Shown piece after piece: positions 13,792 to 25,600 of a DNA stretch of 54,174 nt; the stretch's first letter is position 1; the number at the start of each line of letters is the position of its first letter. Both the position numbers and the translations under genes were made by a program. This DNA is from JBIOWF01 sp044868295. GTDB taxonomy: Bacteria > Actinomycetota > Actinomycetes > Streptosporangiales > Streptosporangiaceae. The stretch is from NCBI GenBank assembly GCA_044868295.1, contig JBIOWF010000355.1:1-54174 (forward strand). Direction: 5' to 3'. Under the pieces are notes generated by a model. The model worked only from the letters and a program-made list of their open reading frames with translations. It was not told the DNA's origin and ran no database searches.

Positions 13792-15384
13792 TCAGCCGAG
13801 CGCTGCGGCGGCGAGGATGTCCAGCCCGGCGGCGAACTCCTCCGGGGTGATCTGCTTGAGCTCGTTCGGCAGAGCGGACGGCGCCGTACTGTCCGGCATG
13901 ACGACCGGGTCGGGAGGGAGCTGGTCCGGGGCCTGCTTGGGCCACTCGGGGCGGTCCACCTCCCCGACGTCGATTCCCGCCGTCTTGAGCACCGCGAGCA
14001 GGTTCAGCACCGCGGCGCGCAGCCGCTTCCCGTTCTGGTCGGACAGCACACGCCCGGCCTTGGTCTCCCACTCGCCCATCGCGTGCTTGACCAGATACGC
14101 GGCTTCCTCAACCGCCTGGCCGAGGGGCATGTCCAGGCGGGCGTGCTTGACCTCGTCGACCGCCGAGACGGGCGGGGTGCCAGCGAGAGGGAAGTCCTGG
14201 TGGTCGCCGTCGACAGCGAGCGTGACCGTGCCGAACTCGACGTCGACCGGTTCGACCGGATCCGGCAACGGATCTTCCGGAGCGGCGTAAGCGAGCGTGA
14301 CGTGCGGCGTGTAGCCGTGGTTGGTCGCGTACGGCACGCCCGCGTCGTCTAGCGCGTCAATGAGGCGTTGACGGAGGATCTCCAGCCCTGGGACATCGAC
14401 CGGCACGTACACCGGGACGCCGTCCTCACCGGCGGGGAATGCGCCGATCCCGCCGACCGTCCCGGACAGGGGCCCGTGCTCTGCTGCGACCTGCTCGGCG
14501 ACCACAGCCGCATCATTGAGGCTTCCTTCGTCGAGGCCCTTGCCGAGGTAGGCGAGCGTGATGTGCAGCTGCTCGGGCGCCTCCCCGCCAGGTACGGCAA
14601 GCTGCTGCGCGACATCGACGGGGATGGTGAAGGAGATCATGGCGCCCGGTCCGGTGTCGCCGTCCGCCGTACCGTCGCCCTTCCCGCCGATTCCGCCGAG
14701 CAGCGCATCCCACGGCGAGACGCCCGCGTCGGCGGCCTTGACCTCGATGGGTGCGAGCAGGTCATCCCACCCCGGATCGTTGGCCGCGTCCCCCTCCTCC
14801 GCCTGCCCGGCCGGCAGGCCGGTCTTCACCGACAGGGTCATCGACTGCGACGCGGCGCCGAAGAGGACCTGCGAGTACTCGAACCAGTGCAGCGCCTTGA
14901 TGTACCGGATACCCGTACGGGGATCCTTCCGGGCGCCGCCCTTGGGCACCTGGTAGCCGATGCTCCATTCGCACTCGTTCGTCTCGGAGAAGAACTTGAC
15001 GTCCTCAAAGGCGGCCCGGCCGTGCGGCGTGGCCAGGTTGTAGCGGCACCGCACATAGACGGCGCCGGCCTCGCGCGGCCACGGCTTGCCGTCTTTGGTG
15101 TGCGACGGGAGTCGCGGGTCCCCGGGCAGCCACTCCTGGATCTCCTCCGAACGCGCGGTCCACACCTTCGTGTCGTGCGAATTGATGCCCTTCGGGCGGC
15201 GCTCGGCGAGTGCCTTGGTGAATGCTCCAGGCAGGATGACATCGCCGACGTTGTCGACCACGCCAGTGACCGCGACGAGCGCCTCGACCACGCCCTCGTC
15301 GCCGGTCGCGATCACCCCGGACGCCGGTGCCGTACTCATCGACACGGCCTTGTGCTCCAGCCCGTCCATCACGGTCACGCTCAT
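13792..15384 (-). CDS. Prohead protease fused to a 2H phosphoesterase domain
   Basis: 530 aa, over twice the length of HK97-type proteases. Residues 1-190 are the capsid maturation protease (VVDNVGDVILPGAFTKALAE, H in GINSHDTKVW, S in WSIGYQVPKG). Residues about 240-400 form a 2H (2'-5' RNA ligase/cyclic phosphodiesterase-like) domain with both signature tetrads: LHITLAYLG near residue 273 and HVTLAYA near 360. A helical C-terminal region follows (DEVKHARLDMPLGQAVEEAA). The protease processes capsid and scaffold; the 2H domain could cleave cyclic or 2'-5' oligonucleotides, as anti-CBASS phosphodiesterases do. ATG at 15384 follows a GGGGC-rich tract. Site g lies upstream. Confidence 0.88.
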   Translation of the reverse strand: MSVTVMDGLEHKAVSMSTAPASGVIATGDEGVVEALVAVTGVVDNVGDVILPGAFTKALAERRPKGINSHDTKVWTARSEEIQEWLPGDPRLPSHTKDGKPWPREAGAVYVRCRYNLATPHGRAAFEDVKFFSETNECEWSIGYQVPKGGARKDPRTGIRYIKALHWFEYSQVLFGAASQSMTLSVKTGLPAGQAEEGDAANDPGWDDLLAPIEVKAADAGVSPWDALLGGIGGKGDGTADGDTGPGAMISFTIPVDVAQQLAVPGGEAPEQLHITLAYLGKGLDEGSLNDAAVVAEQVAAEHGPLSGTVGGIGAFPAGEDGVPVYVPVDVPGLEILRQRLIDALDDAGVPYATNHGYTPHVTLAYAAPEDPLPDPVEPVDVEFGTVTLAVDGDHQDFPLAGTPPVSAVDEVKHARLDMPLGQAVEEAAYLVKHAMGEWETKAGRVLSDQNGKRLRAAVLNLLAVLKTAGIDVGEVDRPEWPKQAPDQLPPDPVVMPDSTAPSALPNELKQITPEEFAAGLDILAAAALG

Positions 15385-15426
15385 CGCCGGCCCCCGCCCC
15401 AACGTTGTGATCCCAGTCGGGCGTGC

Positions 15427-15453
15427 ACACTGCCGCAAACGCCCCTTAACGTC
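15427..15453 (-). promoter_or_regulatory. Late-type bipartite promoter, site g (protease)
   Basis: Leftward GACGTTA (15453-15447), 14 nt, CAGTGT (15432-15427). The protease ATG is 43 nt after the hexamer. The site follows directly after the terminator of the upstream gene. Confidence 0.6.
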
Positions 15454-15463
15454 TCCCGAGCAG

Positions 15464-15488
15464 GGCGGACGCCGGTTTGGCGTCCGCC
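15464..15488. terminator. Hairpin between the IPT-protein gene and the protease gene
   Basis: Perfect 10-bp arms GGCGGACGCC / GGCGTCCGCC with a 5-nt loop, 21 bp after the stop of the gene at 15509. The T-run is on the plus side, so it may work in both directions. Confidence 0.75.
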
Positions 15489-15508
15489 TTTTCACGATTC
15501 GGCTCGGT

Positions 15509-15979
15509 CTACGCGTAGGTGAAGGCGTTGGCCTTGGACGCTGCCCCCGTGTCAGTCGTGACCGCCACCGCGTACGCGGCCGCCGCCTTGGCCGGTGTGA
15601 CGCACGTGATGGTCTTCTCGTCCTTCACCACGACGCCGGTCGCCGCGGTGCCGCCGAACGTGACCGTGCTGCCCGGAGTGAAGCCCGTGCCCTTGATCTT
15701 CACTGTGGTGCCACCCGCGACGCCGCCCGTCGCCGGTGCAACCGAGTCGACCGTCGCGGCCGGGAAGCACGCATCAAGCTCGGACTGCCTGATGAGCGCC
15801 CCCTGCGGGAACTTCAGTCTCTTCCTGCCCTCAGGGAAGTCCGTCCCGTCCGGGCGGCTTCCCTCGTACAGGTTCTCCGTCACCTGCACGACCGGGTCAG
15901 TGACCGGCACCGCAGCGACCTTGGCCTGCGCGGCGGTCTTGCTGAGCTGCGTGGAGCCGTTCGCGGCGTACAGCGTCAT
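15509..15979 (-). CDS. IPT/TIG-domain protein, probable capsid decoration or head-tail protein
   Basis: 156 aa. The second half is an IPT/TIG immunoglobulin-like domain: VDSVAPATGGVAGGTTVKIK, GTGFTPGSTVTFGGTAATGV, then TITCVTPAKAAAAYAVAVTT. The first half (TLYAANGSTQLSKTAAQAKV, VQVTENLYEGSRPDGTDFPE) is unique. Phage Ig-like domains usually decorate the head or tail surface and bind carbohydrates weakly. ATG at 15979 overlaps the stop of the small membrane protein gene (ATGA) and has a GGGGG ribosome-binding site. Followed by a terminator. Confidence 0.75.
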   Translation of the reverse strand: MTLYAANGSTQLSKTAAQAKVAAVPVTDPVVQVTENLYEGSRPDGTDFPEGRKRLKFPQGALIRQSELDACFPAATVDSVAPATGGVAGGTTVKIKGTGFTPGSTVTFGGTAATGVVVKDEKTITCVTPAKAAAAYAVAVTTDTGAASKANAFTYA

Positions 15980-16164
15980 CTCGTGTCCCCCTGGTTCGTT
16001 GTGGGGGACCAGTGGCCGCCGAGCGGCTCCACGTGGACCACGATCGGCCGGGCCGGGTGCGGCGGCAGCATCCTGCACACCATCGACAACCCGGCCAGCC
16101 CGACCAGCACGCCCACGGCGAGCGCGACCCGCCCCCATGCCCCCGTCTGTTCCACGCGGGGCAT
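15976..16164 (-). CDS. Small single-pass membrane protein
   Basis: 62 aa with one membrane segment (WGRVALAVGVLVGLAGLSMV) and a Pro-rich exit. Coupled by ATGA to the IPT-domain gene. The ATG at 16164 lies inside the -10-like CACCAT of site h. If that promoter is used, the first codon would be the in-frame GTG at 16155, exactly 7 nt after the hexamer, giving 59 residues and a leaderless mRNA. No ribosome-binding site supports the ATG. Function unknown. Confidence 0.65.
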   Translation of the reverse strand: MPRVEQTGAWGRVALAVGVLVGLAGLSMVCRMLPPHPARPIVVHVEPLGGHWSPTTNQGDTR

Positions 16165-16189
16165 GGTGGCCGGTTCTGCGGCTTACGTC
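16163..16189 (-). promoter_or_regulatory. Late-type bipartite promoter, site h
   Basis: Leftward GACGTAA (16189-16183), 14 nt, CACCAT (16168-16163), 7 nt, in-frame GTG at 16155. The half-site supplies the TAA stop of the preceding gene. Confidence 0.6.
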
Positions 16190-16461
16190 GCGCCGACCTC
16201 CCCGCCAAAAGTGTCGTCTTCGACAGAGACGACCTGCGACCACGCCCGAAGCGCAGCGAGGACCGACGCCGGGTCGCCTGGATCGACCACAACCGGCGCC
16301 GCATGGGGGCGGCGGATCGTCTCACCCTGCTTGGCCGCGACCAGGTGGACCGCGACCGGAGACCCGGCAACCACGCCGACAGAGGCCTTCGCCTCTGGCC
16401 GGTCCTGCCCGATCGTCACCCGGTAGGCGACGCCGTCGATGTAGCCGCGAACGATGTACAA
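16183..16461 (-). CDS. Small unknown protein with TTG start
   Basis: 92 aa. TTG at 16461 stands 5 nt after a textbook AGGAGGT, which itself holds the stop of the previous gene (AGG AGG TAA). The protein is mostly beta then helical: YIVRGYIDGVAYRVTIGQDR, SPVAVHLVAAKQGETIR, DPASVLAALRAWSQVVSVED. No family recognised. Third member of the C - 73 aa - 92 aa string with overlapping signals, so it is likely co-expressed with the polyvalent proteins. Confidence 0.75.
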   Translation of the reverse strand: MYIVRGYIDGVAYRVTIGQDRPEAKASVGVVAGSPVAVHLVAAKQGETIRRPHAAPVVVDPGDPASVLAALRAWSQVVSVEDDTFGGEVGAT

Positions 16462-16465
16462 CGCC

Positions 16466-16687
16466 TTACCTCCTGCTTTCTGCGCTGCGGAATCCGTACA
16501 CGAACGCCCGCATCTGCGGCGACACCCCACCGTGCTCGTCCGGCGCGTAAGGGCACGCCTCGACCGGCAAACCGCCGGCCGCGGCGAGCCTTCCCGCAGC
16601 CCTCGCAGCCCGCACCGCCAGCGCGCTCACTCCGCCGCTGTCCCCGCTCATCCCGGCCTCTCCCGCGCCTGATCCCATCGTGCTCAC
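16466..16687 (-). CDS. Small unknown protein coupled to polyvalent gene C
   Basis: 73 aa. GTG at 16687 overlaps the stop of gene C (GTGA). Helical Ala/Gly-rich start, then ACPYAPDEHGGVSPQMRAFV with a YGFR end. Similar short CPY...R-x-F...GF proteins are common in actinobacterial elements; function unknown. Ends in the ribosome-binding site of the next gene. Confidence 0.7.
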   Translation of the reverse strand: MSTMGSGAGEAGMSGDSGGVSALAVRAARAAGRLAAAGGLPVEACPYAPDEHGGVSPQMRAFVYGFRSAESRR

Positions 16688-19600
16688 CGTGTCCTCCGCC
16701 CACTCGTACGCCGCTCACGGACCGCGCCACGAGCCTGGCGTGACTGCTTGGCCGCCCGGACGTCCCGGTCCCGGCCGAGCATCTGCGCCCGGAATTCCGT
16801 GATGTTCATCCACCCGTGCTGGGTCCACCAGTTCCGCAGCTCCTCCGACGCGTACCGCTGGGCCCGATCCCACGAACCCTCGAACAGGCTCCTCGGGTCG
16901 ATCCCGGCCGCGCGGCCCTCAGCGTTGAGCAGGTAGCCGTTCGTCGACGCCTGCGCCGCGAGCCACTGCGCTTCCTGCCACCCCTGATAGTGGCGGGCCA
17001 CCATCGCGTCCAACGACTCACCTGGCAGCCGGCCATCGTTCAGCCGGGCCTGCCGCTCCTGCCGCGCCATGGACACCTCGGAGACGCCGTGGACGTCCGC
17101 CCACGCCTGGTCGAATTCGACGCCACCGGCGACCAGCTCGTCAATCTTGGCGTCCTTGGCGTCCTGCTCGCGGTCCGCCCGCTCACGCCGGTCGGCAGCC
17201 TCGTGCAGCCGGGCCAGGCTGTACGGGTCGGTCACCCGCCCCATCAGCGCGACCAGCTCCGCAACGTCGAGGCTGTCCAGATCGATGCCTGCCAGCGGAT
17301 CGCCTTCCCGGTCGCGGCCAGCCAGCTCTGCCATCACCCGCTTGTAGGCGGGCGACCCCCACGGCAGCGACGCAAGAAGCTCCTGCAGCTCCCCGGTCGA
17401 GAGGGAAGCGACGTCGACGCCGTCCAGCGGATCCCGGCGCGGCCCCGACGTGTCGGTCCCCAGCAGCGCCAGCACCCCAAGGAGCCACTGCCGGTGGTCG
17501 TCGTCGAGGTAGCCGCCACCCGACATGAGGTCTTCCATGCCGGTCGCGAGGATCTCCCTATTCCCGCTGTCGTACACGCGGCCTGTGTAGGGCTGAGGGA
17601 ACGCGTCCGGGTAGCCGACCTGTCCGGCCCGGCCCTCGATCTCGGCAAGATCGGGACGAGTCCGATCGCCGACGTCACCGGTCGATGTGCGCTCCCACAG
17701 GTACGCTTCCTGCGCCTCACGCAGCCCCGGGATCGTCTCCTCCATAGCGTGGCCGAGCTCGTGAGCAGAGATGCGCCGCAGCTCCGCGGGCTCGCCAGGG
17801 TGGAAGGTGATGGTGTTCGCTCCACCGTCGTAACTGCCCCGATCCCCGAACCTGACGGCCATCGGGCCACGCTCGGCGACCGCGTGCAACCAGTCGGAGG
17901 GGAACATCGCCTCAGCGGCCCGCAATGCCTCACCCGGCACCGACCGGTCCCACTGCTTGAACCCCTGCTCGCCGCGGTAGTCCAGCCCGTCGCCGCCGAC
18001 CCCCCGCACCTGCCGCAGCACGCCGAGCATCGCGTCCCGGCGGATCTCCAGCGCCCGCTCCACTGCGGCGTCCCGCAGAGACCGGGTGGTCCTGGCCGCT
18101 TCAAGCAACTCGTACGGGGCCTTGCTGCGGCCGACCTTCGCCGCGGCGGCGGCATACGACCGCTCCGCCTTTTCCGCAGCCGCCTTCGCGGCCTCCGCAG
18201 CCGCCACCGCGTCCGCGTACGCCGGGTTCGAGTCGAGCCGCTCTTGCACCGCCCGGTCCAGGTCAGCGCCAGCGGCCTTGACGATCGCCAGGTGCCGCAT
18301 GGCGTGCTCACCCGGCCCGCCGTCGTCGGCGACGTCCGGCACGAGCGCGGTGACCGTGTCCAGCTCAGGCGTGTAGGCCTCGTTGAGCTGGTCGAGGTCG
18401 AGCGGCGCGAATACCCGCCGGTTGACCTTCCGGTGCCCGAAGTGGGCCAGGTCGTCCGGCAGCGCCTTCCGGTAGGCGGCCATCCGCTCGCCGAGATCGC
18501 CACCCTCAATCGCTGGGATTTCCGGCCCGTCGCCAGAGGTGATCTCGTTCAGGTCGAACCGGCCGAGCGTCCGCCCGATGTGGGCGTACATTGGCGGCAT
18601 GTCCCGGAACTGGGAGATCATGCCCCGCAGCGCCTGATCGTGCGACTCGCCCGGGAGCGGGTCCACCTCCAGAATCGACGCGATCATGTTCTCGGCGGCG
18701 CGTTCGTGGATCTGCTCCACCAGCGGCTGCAGCCGCTTGACCAGCACCTCGTGCTGCTTGTCGTCGTCAGGGCCGAACGCGTCCGCCGCGGCCGCCGCCG
18801 ACGCCGCCGGGTCGAGCCGCTTCCACGCGGCCTCCACGATGTCACCGGCGGTGGCCCACACGTCCATCCCGCCGTCGCCTGGCGGGTGGACCAGCTTGGT
18901 GTCGAGCTCGGCGAGGATCGACGCGGCCGCGCTCCGGTACAGGCCCGTCTCAGCGTCGGCCAGAACCGCCGCGACGTGCCTCTGCCGGTCCCGGGCGGCC
19001 CGGCGACGCATCTGCACGTCGACACCCACCCGGCTGTTGTCGGCCGCGCCGGCGTGCCGAATGACCTCGCTTCCATCGCCGTCGATGATGCTGACGAGCT
19101 CCCGCTCGTCGGTGAGGGTCCGGATGGTCGCCGCCACCCCCACCTGCCCGCCGTCGCTGTGGACCGGTGTGAGACCTTCCACGGTCCCCTCCATGACGCC
19201 CTGCGGCTGCAGGACCGCCACGCGGTCGCCGAGCTGCATATCCGCCACGGGGATCGGGTCGCCGCCGGTGGTGTCCAGCACCGCATCCCACGCCTGATCC
19301 CGCGAGAGCGGCCCCCTGGCCGTACGGACTACGGACGGGTTGCCCGCCCCGGACAGCGTCACCACGTCGGCCGCGACCACGCCGCCGTGATCACCGTGCC
19401 GGACTTCCAACCGCACCCGGTAGGTTTCCCTGGCCGCGAACGGCTTGGACGTCTTGGTGATCGAAGCGATCTGCGCGTACCGGTGCTCGCTACCGTCACG
19501 TCCGCGGATCGTGTGAGCGATGGCGTCGCCCACCTCCAGCCGGTCCAACCGGATGTGCTCGCGCCGGTCGTCGACGTCAGGCTCGACCTCGACGTCAGGC

Positions 19601-22600
19601 GGCAGGTCGGGCATGAGCCACACGTCGACGCCTGCGGCGAGAATCCGCTGCTCCCTGCGTCCGTCGTTGTGCTCAACCGTCACGTTGACGACCGGGAAGC
19701 CCTTCAACGCCCGGACACCGACCACCCGGGCCTGCGTCACCGACCCGTCCGGTTCGGCCAGCGCGACCGCGTCGCCCTCCACGAGGTTCTCGGCGTACGC
19801 CCTCTCCGGCCCGACCCGCTCGGCGTTGGGCGGCGGCTCGGGGTAGCCCGACAGCCGCGCATACGACGCGTCGATCCAGTCAGCCGCCCGGCCGAGCGCG
19901 CGACGAGTGGCCGCCGGCCGCTCACCATCCTCCGCAAGTGAACGGACATGCTGCGACAGAGCCCGCATCTGCGCAGCCGATAGAGGCTTGGACGCCCGCA
20001 ACCTCGCGGCAGCCTCCCGCACCTCACCCCCCGCGGTCGAGTCCTCGCCATCAATGTCCAGGGCGAGGACACGCTTGCGGATGTCCGTCCGCAGCCGCAC
20101 CCGGCCAGCCGGGGTGCCGTCCTCAAGAGTCGGCGGACGGCGAGGCTCGCGCGGCTGGGACGGTTTCCGCTCCCGCTTCTTACGCAGGCCCTTGCCTCGG
20201 GTGACCGTCTCCCGCGCGTCGTAGTCGATCAGCGCCGGCCCGTTCTCGCCGACCACGTCGAACACGACTCGGTCGCCGTCCCGCTCGACGCCGACGACCT
20301 GCACAGGCTGGCCGTCCTCGATCAGCCACTCGCCGACCTGCACGTCCCCGGCCGTGGGCTCGTCAATGACGGGTGACTTGCGCCTGCCCGTGCGCTTGGT
20401 GACGGTATTGCCCGACTGGGACGCGCGGATGGTCCGGCGGTCCTCGCTGTCACGCGTGGTGGTGAACGTGACGTCCCCGGCCGTGGTGACGTCCTCGACC
20501 GTGACCGTCTCCCCGGCCGGGGTGTCCACCCTGTCACCGGGCGCAACCCGCTCGACGGGGACCAGTTCCGGTGTGCCGTCTTCGGCGACCTTGGTGGCTT
20601 CCTGCTCGGCGGCCTGCCACCGCTCGGCCTGCTCCCGTCGCGCCTGCTGCGGATCGCCACCCATGCGCCCGAGCTGGGACGCGAGGTTGCTCCGCTGCGT
20701 CTTAAGCTGGGCGAGCTGCATCCTGTCCGCGGTCCCGTCGATCGCGGCCGCGAGAGCAGCGTCAGCGGTCAGCCACGCCGCCTCGCCGTCCGCCACCGGC
20801 GCCTCACCCCGGTAGACCGCATCGGCTGCGGCCTGGAACGCGTCGACCGCGTCGGCGAGGCCTTCGCCACCCGCCTCCCGCAGCAGGGCTCGCTGCCGGG
20901 CCGCCATGTCGTCAGCGTTCGCAACGCGGGCCGTCTCCTGGCTGTCGCGCAGGCTCGCTGCCTCCGCGACGTCTGCGGCGGCCGCCGCGTCGTCGAGACG
21001 CTCCACCTGGTCGCCGAGCCGTACGGCTGCCGCGTCCGGGATGTAGCGGGGCGGGTGTGCCCCTTCCCGTTCGACCACGTCGGCCAGGCGCACCGGCTGG
21101 CCCGGCGTGTAGCCGTCCGGGATGGCGCCGGTCCACGTCACCGTGTCACGGACGGCCATGCGGTGCGCGTTCGGGCCGCCGCGCACGCCGCCCTCGTCGC
21201 GGACCACGGTCACGCGGTCGCCCGGCCGCAGCGTGCCTGCGTCGACCATCCCGCTCGGACGGTCCGGCTCGTCCTGCGGCTCACTCCCGATGTCGCCTGT
21301 GTCGGGTGTGCTGCCCTTGTCGAGCAGATCCGCGCCGTCCAGGTCCACTGTGGAGCCGTCATCGAAGCTGATCGTCACACCGTCCGGCGTGACGTTGACG
21401 TCGGTGACCCGCATGGATTGGCCTGCGTCGTCGAGGATGTCGCCGGGCTTCGCCTGGTCGGCGTGCACCTTGCCGTCCGGGGCCGGCTCCCGCACCGGCG
21501 CGGGAGCCGGCTCTGGCGATGGCGGAGCGGCGCCTTCGATCAGGATCATGTGCTTGTCCTGGTCGCCGATGTTGATCGCCGCCGCCCGGTCTTCCGCAGA
21601 CAGGGCCCTCTGGTTGGACTCTGGAACGAGATTGATGTCCGGCATGCGGTTCATCCGCCGGAGCATGTCGTCGACTTCGGCCCTCGGCAGGTCAGTGAGG
21701 GACTCACGCAGCTTGGTGAGGCTCACCCATGACGTGCCGCCGAAAGAGTCACGAGGGGCCAGCTTGAGGTAGGCGTCGCGGATCCGCCGTTCGGCTTCCG
21801 GCATCTGCGGTGTGGCCACCTGCTCGGGTGCCGGATCGTCCGGAGCCGACGTGGTGACGCCCTGGGCGGGTGCCGGGGCGTTCAGCGCGGGCTCTCGGTC
21901 TTGGCCGTCCTCGTCGGGGACGAACGGCACGGCATGGCCGTCGTCGCCTGTAGAGACGGATGGTGTCGCGTCTGGGAGGTCCGGCTCAATGTCGGGGTCG
22001 GGGTCCGAAGCCGGATCCGCGTTCTGGGCGGGCCGGTTGGCCTCCAGCATCGCTTCCAGGACCACCAGCTCGGCGACCGCCTGCTTGTAGCCGTCGGATC
22101 CTTCCTGCCCGGGGGCCGGCTTCATCTCGTCCCGCTTTGCCTGCGTGGCGATGATCTCCCCTAGGAGCTGCGAACGCTCCCTCGCCGTAACGAGCTTGTC
22201 GGCCTGCGGGAACGGCTTGCCTACAGCGGCTCGCGCCCGGCCGCGTTCCCGCTCCATGTTCGCGATCCGCGTGTGCCCCGCATCGATCTGCGTATCCAGG
22301 GCGTCCAGCCGGTTCTCCAACGAGCGGAGGATGCCCCGCCCCGCGCCGTCTCCGAGGTCGGTCGGCAGGTAGGAGGTGGTTCCTCTCGGCCAGTCGAACC
22401 CGATCCGGACCACCTGGTACCAGGACCCACTGCGCGTTTCCCTGGCGGTCTCGGCGATGACGTCGTGCCCGCCGAGCTGCCCGAGCACGACCCGCTTGCC
22501 TTCGACGAACGGGCGGGTATCCCGCAAAGCGCGCGCCGCGTCCTCAAGCGGCTGGTAGGCGTCCGCCCGCTTGGTGAGCTCATCGCCGCCAAGATTGATC

Positions 22601-25600
22601 GCGAAGGCGTCGCCGCGGGATTCCGTCCGCGCCTTACGCGCTTCTTCCCACCGGGCGATGAACCCTGTCGTCTGCTCTATGTCGTTACCGAGGCTGGTGA
22701 TCTGCGCGGCGAGACCGGCCTGGTTGCGGTGGTGCGCACGGTCGAGACGCTCCAGCCGGTTCAGGTCGGTGTCGGCCTTCGCCTTCTCCAGCAGGTAGGG
22801 GTTACCAGCCGCCAGGGCCTTCACTTCAGCGAACGACAGGGCGGCGTCGCCGACGTCTTCCATCTCCCGGACGTCCAGGCTGCCGCGCTGCATCTGGGCG
22901 ATGAACTTCGCCTTCCGCTCCACGGTCTGCCATGAGTAGCCGTCGAACGTGCCCTCGGTGACGTAGCGGAGAATCCGCACGTCCTTGTCTCCGACGAGGG
23001 TGTTGAGGTTGCCCTGCCGTTCGATCCGGCCGTCACGCTGCGCGAGGTCAGCGGGCCGCCACGGGCAGTCCATGTGGTGCAGGGCGACCGCACGCGCCTG
23101 CACGTTGGTGCCGGTGCCCATCTTCTCGGTCGAGCCGATCAGCACGGCGATCTTGCCGGTGCGGGCGTCCTCGAACAGCTTCGCCTTCTGCTGGTCGGTG
23201 TTCGCCTCGTGGATGTAGCGGATCTTGTTCTCCGGGATTCCACGCGCGACAAGCTGAGCCTTCATCTCGTCGTACGCGGCCCAGTGGGAGGTGTCGCCGT
23301 CGCCGACGATCGCTTCCGCGTCCGGGTCAACAGCGCCAGGCTCGGGGATCTTCTCCAGCTCGCTTCCGTCGTCGGCGAGGCTGCGGTCGGAGAACGTGTT
23401 GCCGTTCTTGTCCTCGTAGTCGAACTTCAGGTACGGGTAATCGTCATCGGAGATACCGACGATCCGGAAGGCAGCGCCGCTGCCGTAGTCCCTGATCCAG
23501 TCGCCGACCCGAAGGTCCGCCACGGGGGTCCGGACCCCCTTGACCTTCTTCGGCATCCCGCCACCCTTCGGCTTCGGGGTGCCCTGGTCCATGAACACGA
23601 TCTGCAGCGCGCCGCGAGTCGGGTGCATCTCGGCGCCGTCATCGGCCGACACCGGATACTCGAGGTCCTTGGTGCGCTCGTAGATCTCGGCGATCTTGTC
23701 GGATGCGACGTCGATCTTTCCTCCGGCCGAGTCGGCGCCGGGTTCGATGAGCCGCATGTCGAGCGCGGCCCGCTTGCCGTCGCCCGAGATCTTCAGCATG
23801 TTGTCCTCTTCGGGCTTGACCCGCCCGTTGCGGACATCGTCTGCGCGCTTGCCGAGCTCCTGAATGTAGGCGAGCTGGTCCTCCGATGCTGGGATGACGA
23901 CCGTTTCGCCCTTGTTGCCGTTGGCGTCCTTCCGCACCGGAGGAGTCGGCAGGTTCAGGTCAGCCGCGGTCTTCACGTCCGCGCTGACGCGGTACATGCG
24001 CAGCAGCTCGGGGACGTTCCTGAACTTCGCGAACCGCGACTTCTGCCGGAACCCGTTACCGTCCGGGTTCATCTCGACATCGGTGACGACATCGCCGAAC
24101 GTCGCCGCCCAGTTGTCGAAGTCGTCCAGGCCGGTCTTGTCCAGCAGGTCAGGTCGCAGGTAGCGCATCATCGTGTATGCCTCGGTCACCGAGTTGGCGA
24201 TCGGCGTACCGGTCGCCAGGGTGACGACGCGCCCGGACTCGGACTTGCCGCGCAGGTAGTGCAGCTTCATGTGAAGGTCGCTGGCCCGGCCCGACCCGTC
24301 GATGCCCGCGCCCTCGATGTTGGAGACTGTGCGCAGGTTCTTGTAGTGGTGGGCCTCGTCGACCATCAGGTAGTCGATGCCGGTCTGCTCGAAGTAGACC
24401 GCGCCCTCGTCCTTCTTCCCGTCGAGCTTCTGCTTCAGCTTCTCCTCGGCGCGGAGAAGCGCGGCCTCCATCCGCTTGAGCGTGATCGGCTTCTTGCCTT
24501 CAGCGGCGGCCTTGGCCTTCAGCCTGTTGATCCGGTCGCGGAGCTTCTGCAGCTCCGCCTCCATGTACTCCTTCTGCGCGTCCGGCCGCATGTCGATCTT
24601 CTCGAACGCCTTCTGCGTCAAAATGACGGCGTCCCAGTCGCCGGTCGCCGCGCGGGCGACGAACTCGCGCCGCTTGGCACCGGTCAGATCAGACGACCCG
24701 GCGGCGAGGATGTTCGCCTGCGGGTACAACTCCAGGAACTCGCGGGTGAACTGCTCCAACATGTGGTTCGGCACCACGATCGCGGGTTTACGGGCCAGAC
24801 CGGTACGGCGCAGCTCCATCGCGCCCATGACCATCTCGGCTGTCTTCCCGGCGCCGACCTCATGCGCGAGCAGCACGGACGGCTCAGACACGATCCGCGC
24901 GACGGCGGCCTTCTGGTGCTCGCGCGGCGTCCACCCCGCCGCCAGGCCCGGCAGCGCAGGGCTGGCGCCGTCGTAGGACCGCAGGACGATGTTGTTGAAC
25001 CTGTCGTTGTAGATCCGCGCGAGCCGTTCCGCCCGGTCGGGGCTCTCCCAGATCCATTCCGAAAACTTCTCGGCCATCTCCTGGGCCTTCTGCTGCGCCT
25101 CAAGAGTGCCTTCGGGGTCCGGGACGGACTTCTTGTCCCCGTTGGGGAGCGTGACCGTAGACGTCACCTTGATCGTGCGCTGCTCCAGGAGCGCCTGCGC
25201 GATGTCCCCAGCGGGCCGTTTCTTCGTGCCCCACGTGCTGCTGGCCAGCACCGTGTGTGACGGTGCTTCGACACCCCAGATCGAGCCGCCGCCGTGCTCC
25301 ACGCGGACGCTCTCCCCGAGCAGATCCGACAGGAACTCGGCGATCACCTCCGGCCCGATCCACGGCGCGCCCATGCGGGCGTCGATCTCGCCAGGCGTCA
25401 GATCACGGGGCAGGACCCCTTCAAGGGCGGCGACGTTGGCCGAGAACCGCGGGTCCTCCTCAGCGGCCTCGCGGGCGATCTCGAGTTTTTCCCGCACGTC
25501 ATCTGACAGGTACGCCGCCGCCGGAACGAACCGGCCGCTGCCGGGCTCGTCGAACACCGTCGTCCCGAGTTGGCGGCGGGCCTCCGCCTCGTCGACGGCG

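Noticed and set aside
16816..19941. 1,041-codon rightward open frame opposite gene C, and others such as 23074-25260
   Set aside because: Antisense shadows of GC-rich leftward coding: Arg/Pro/His/Gly-rich, no domain motifs, no ribosome-binding site, and third-base signal belongs to the leftward frame.
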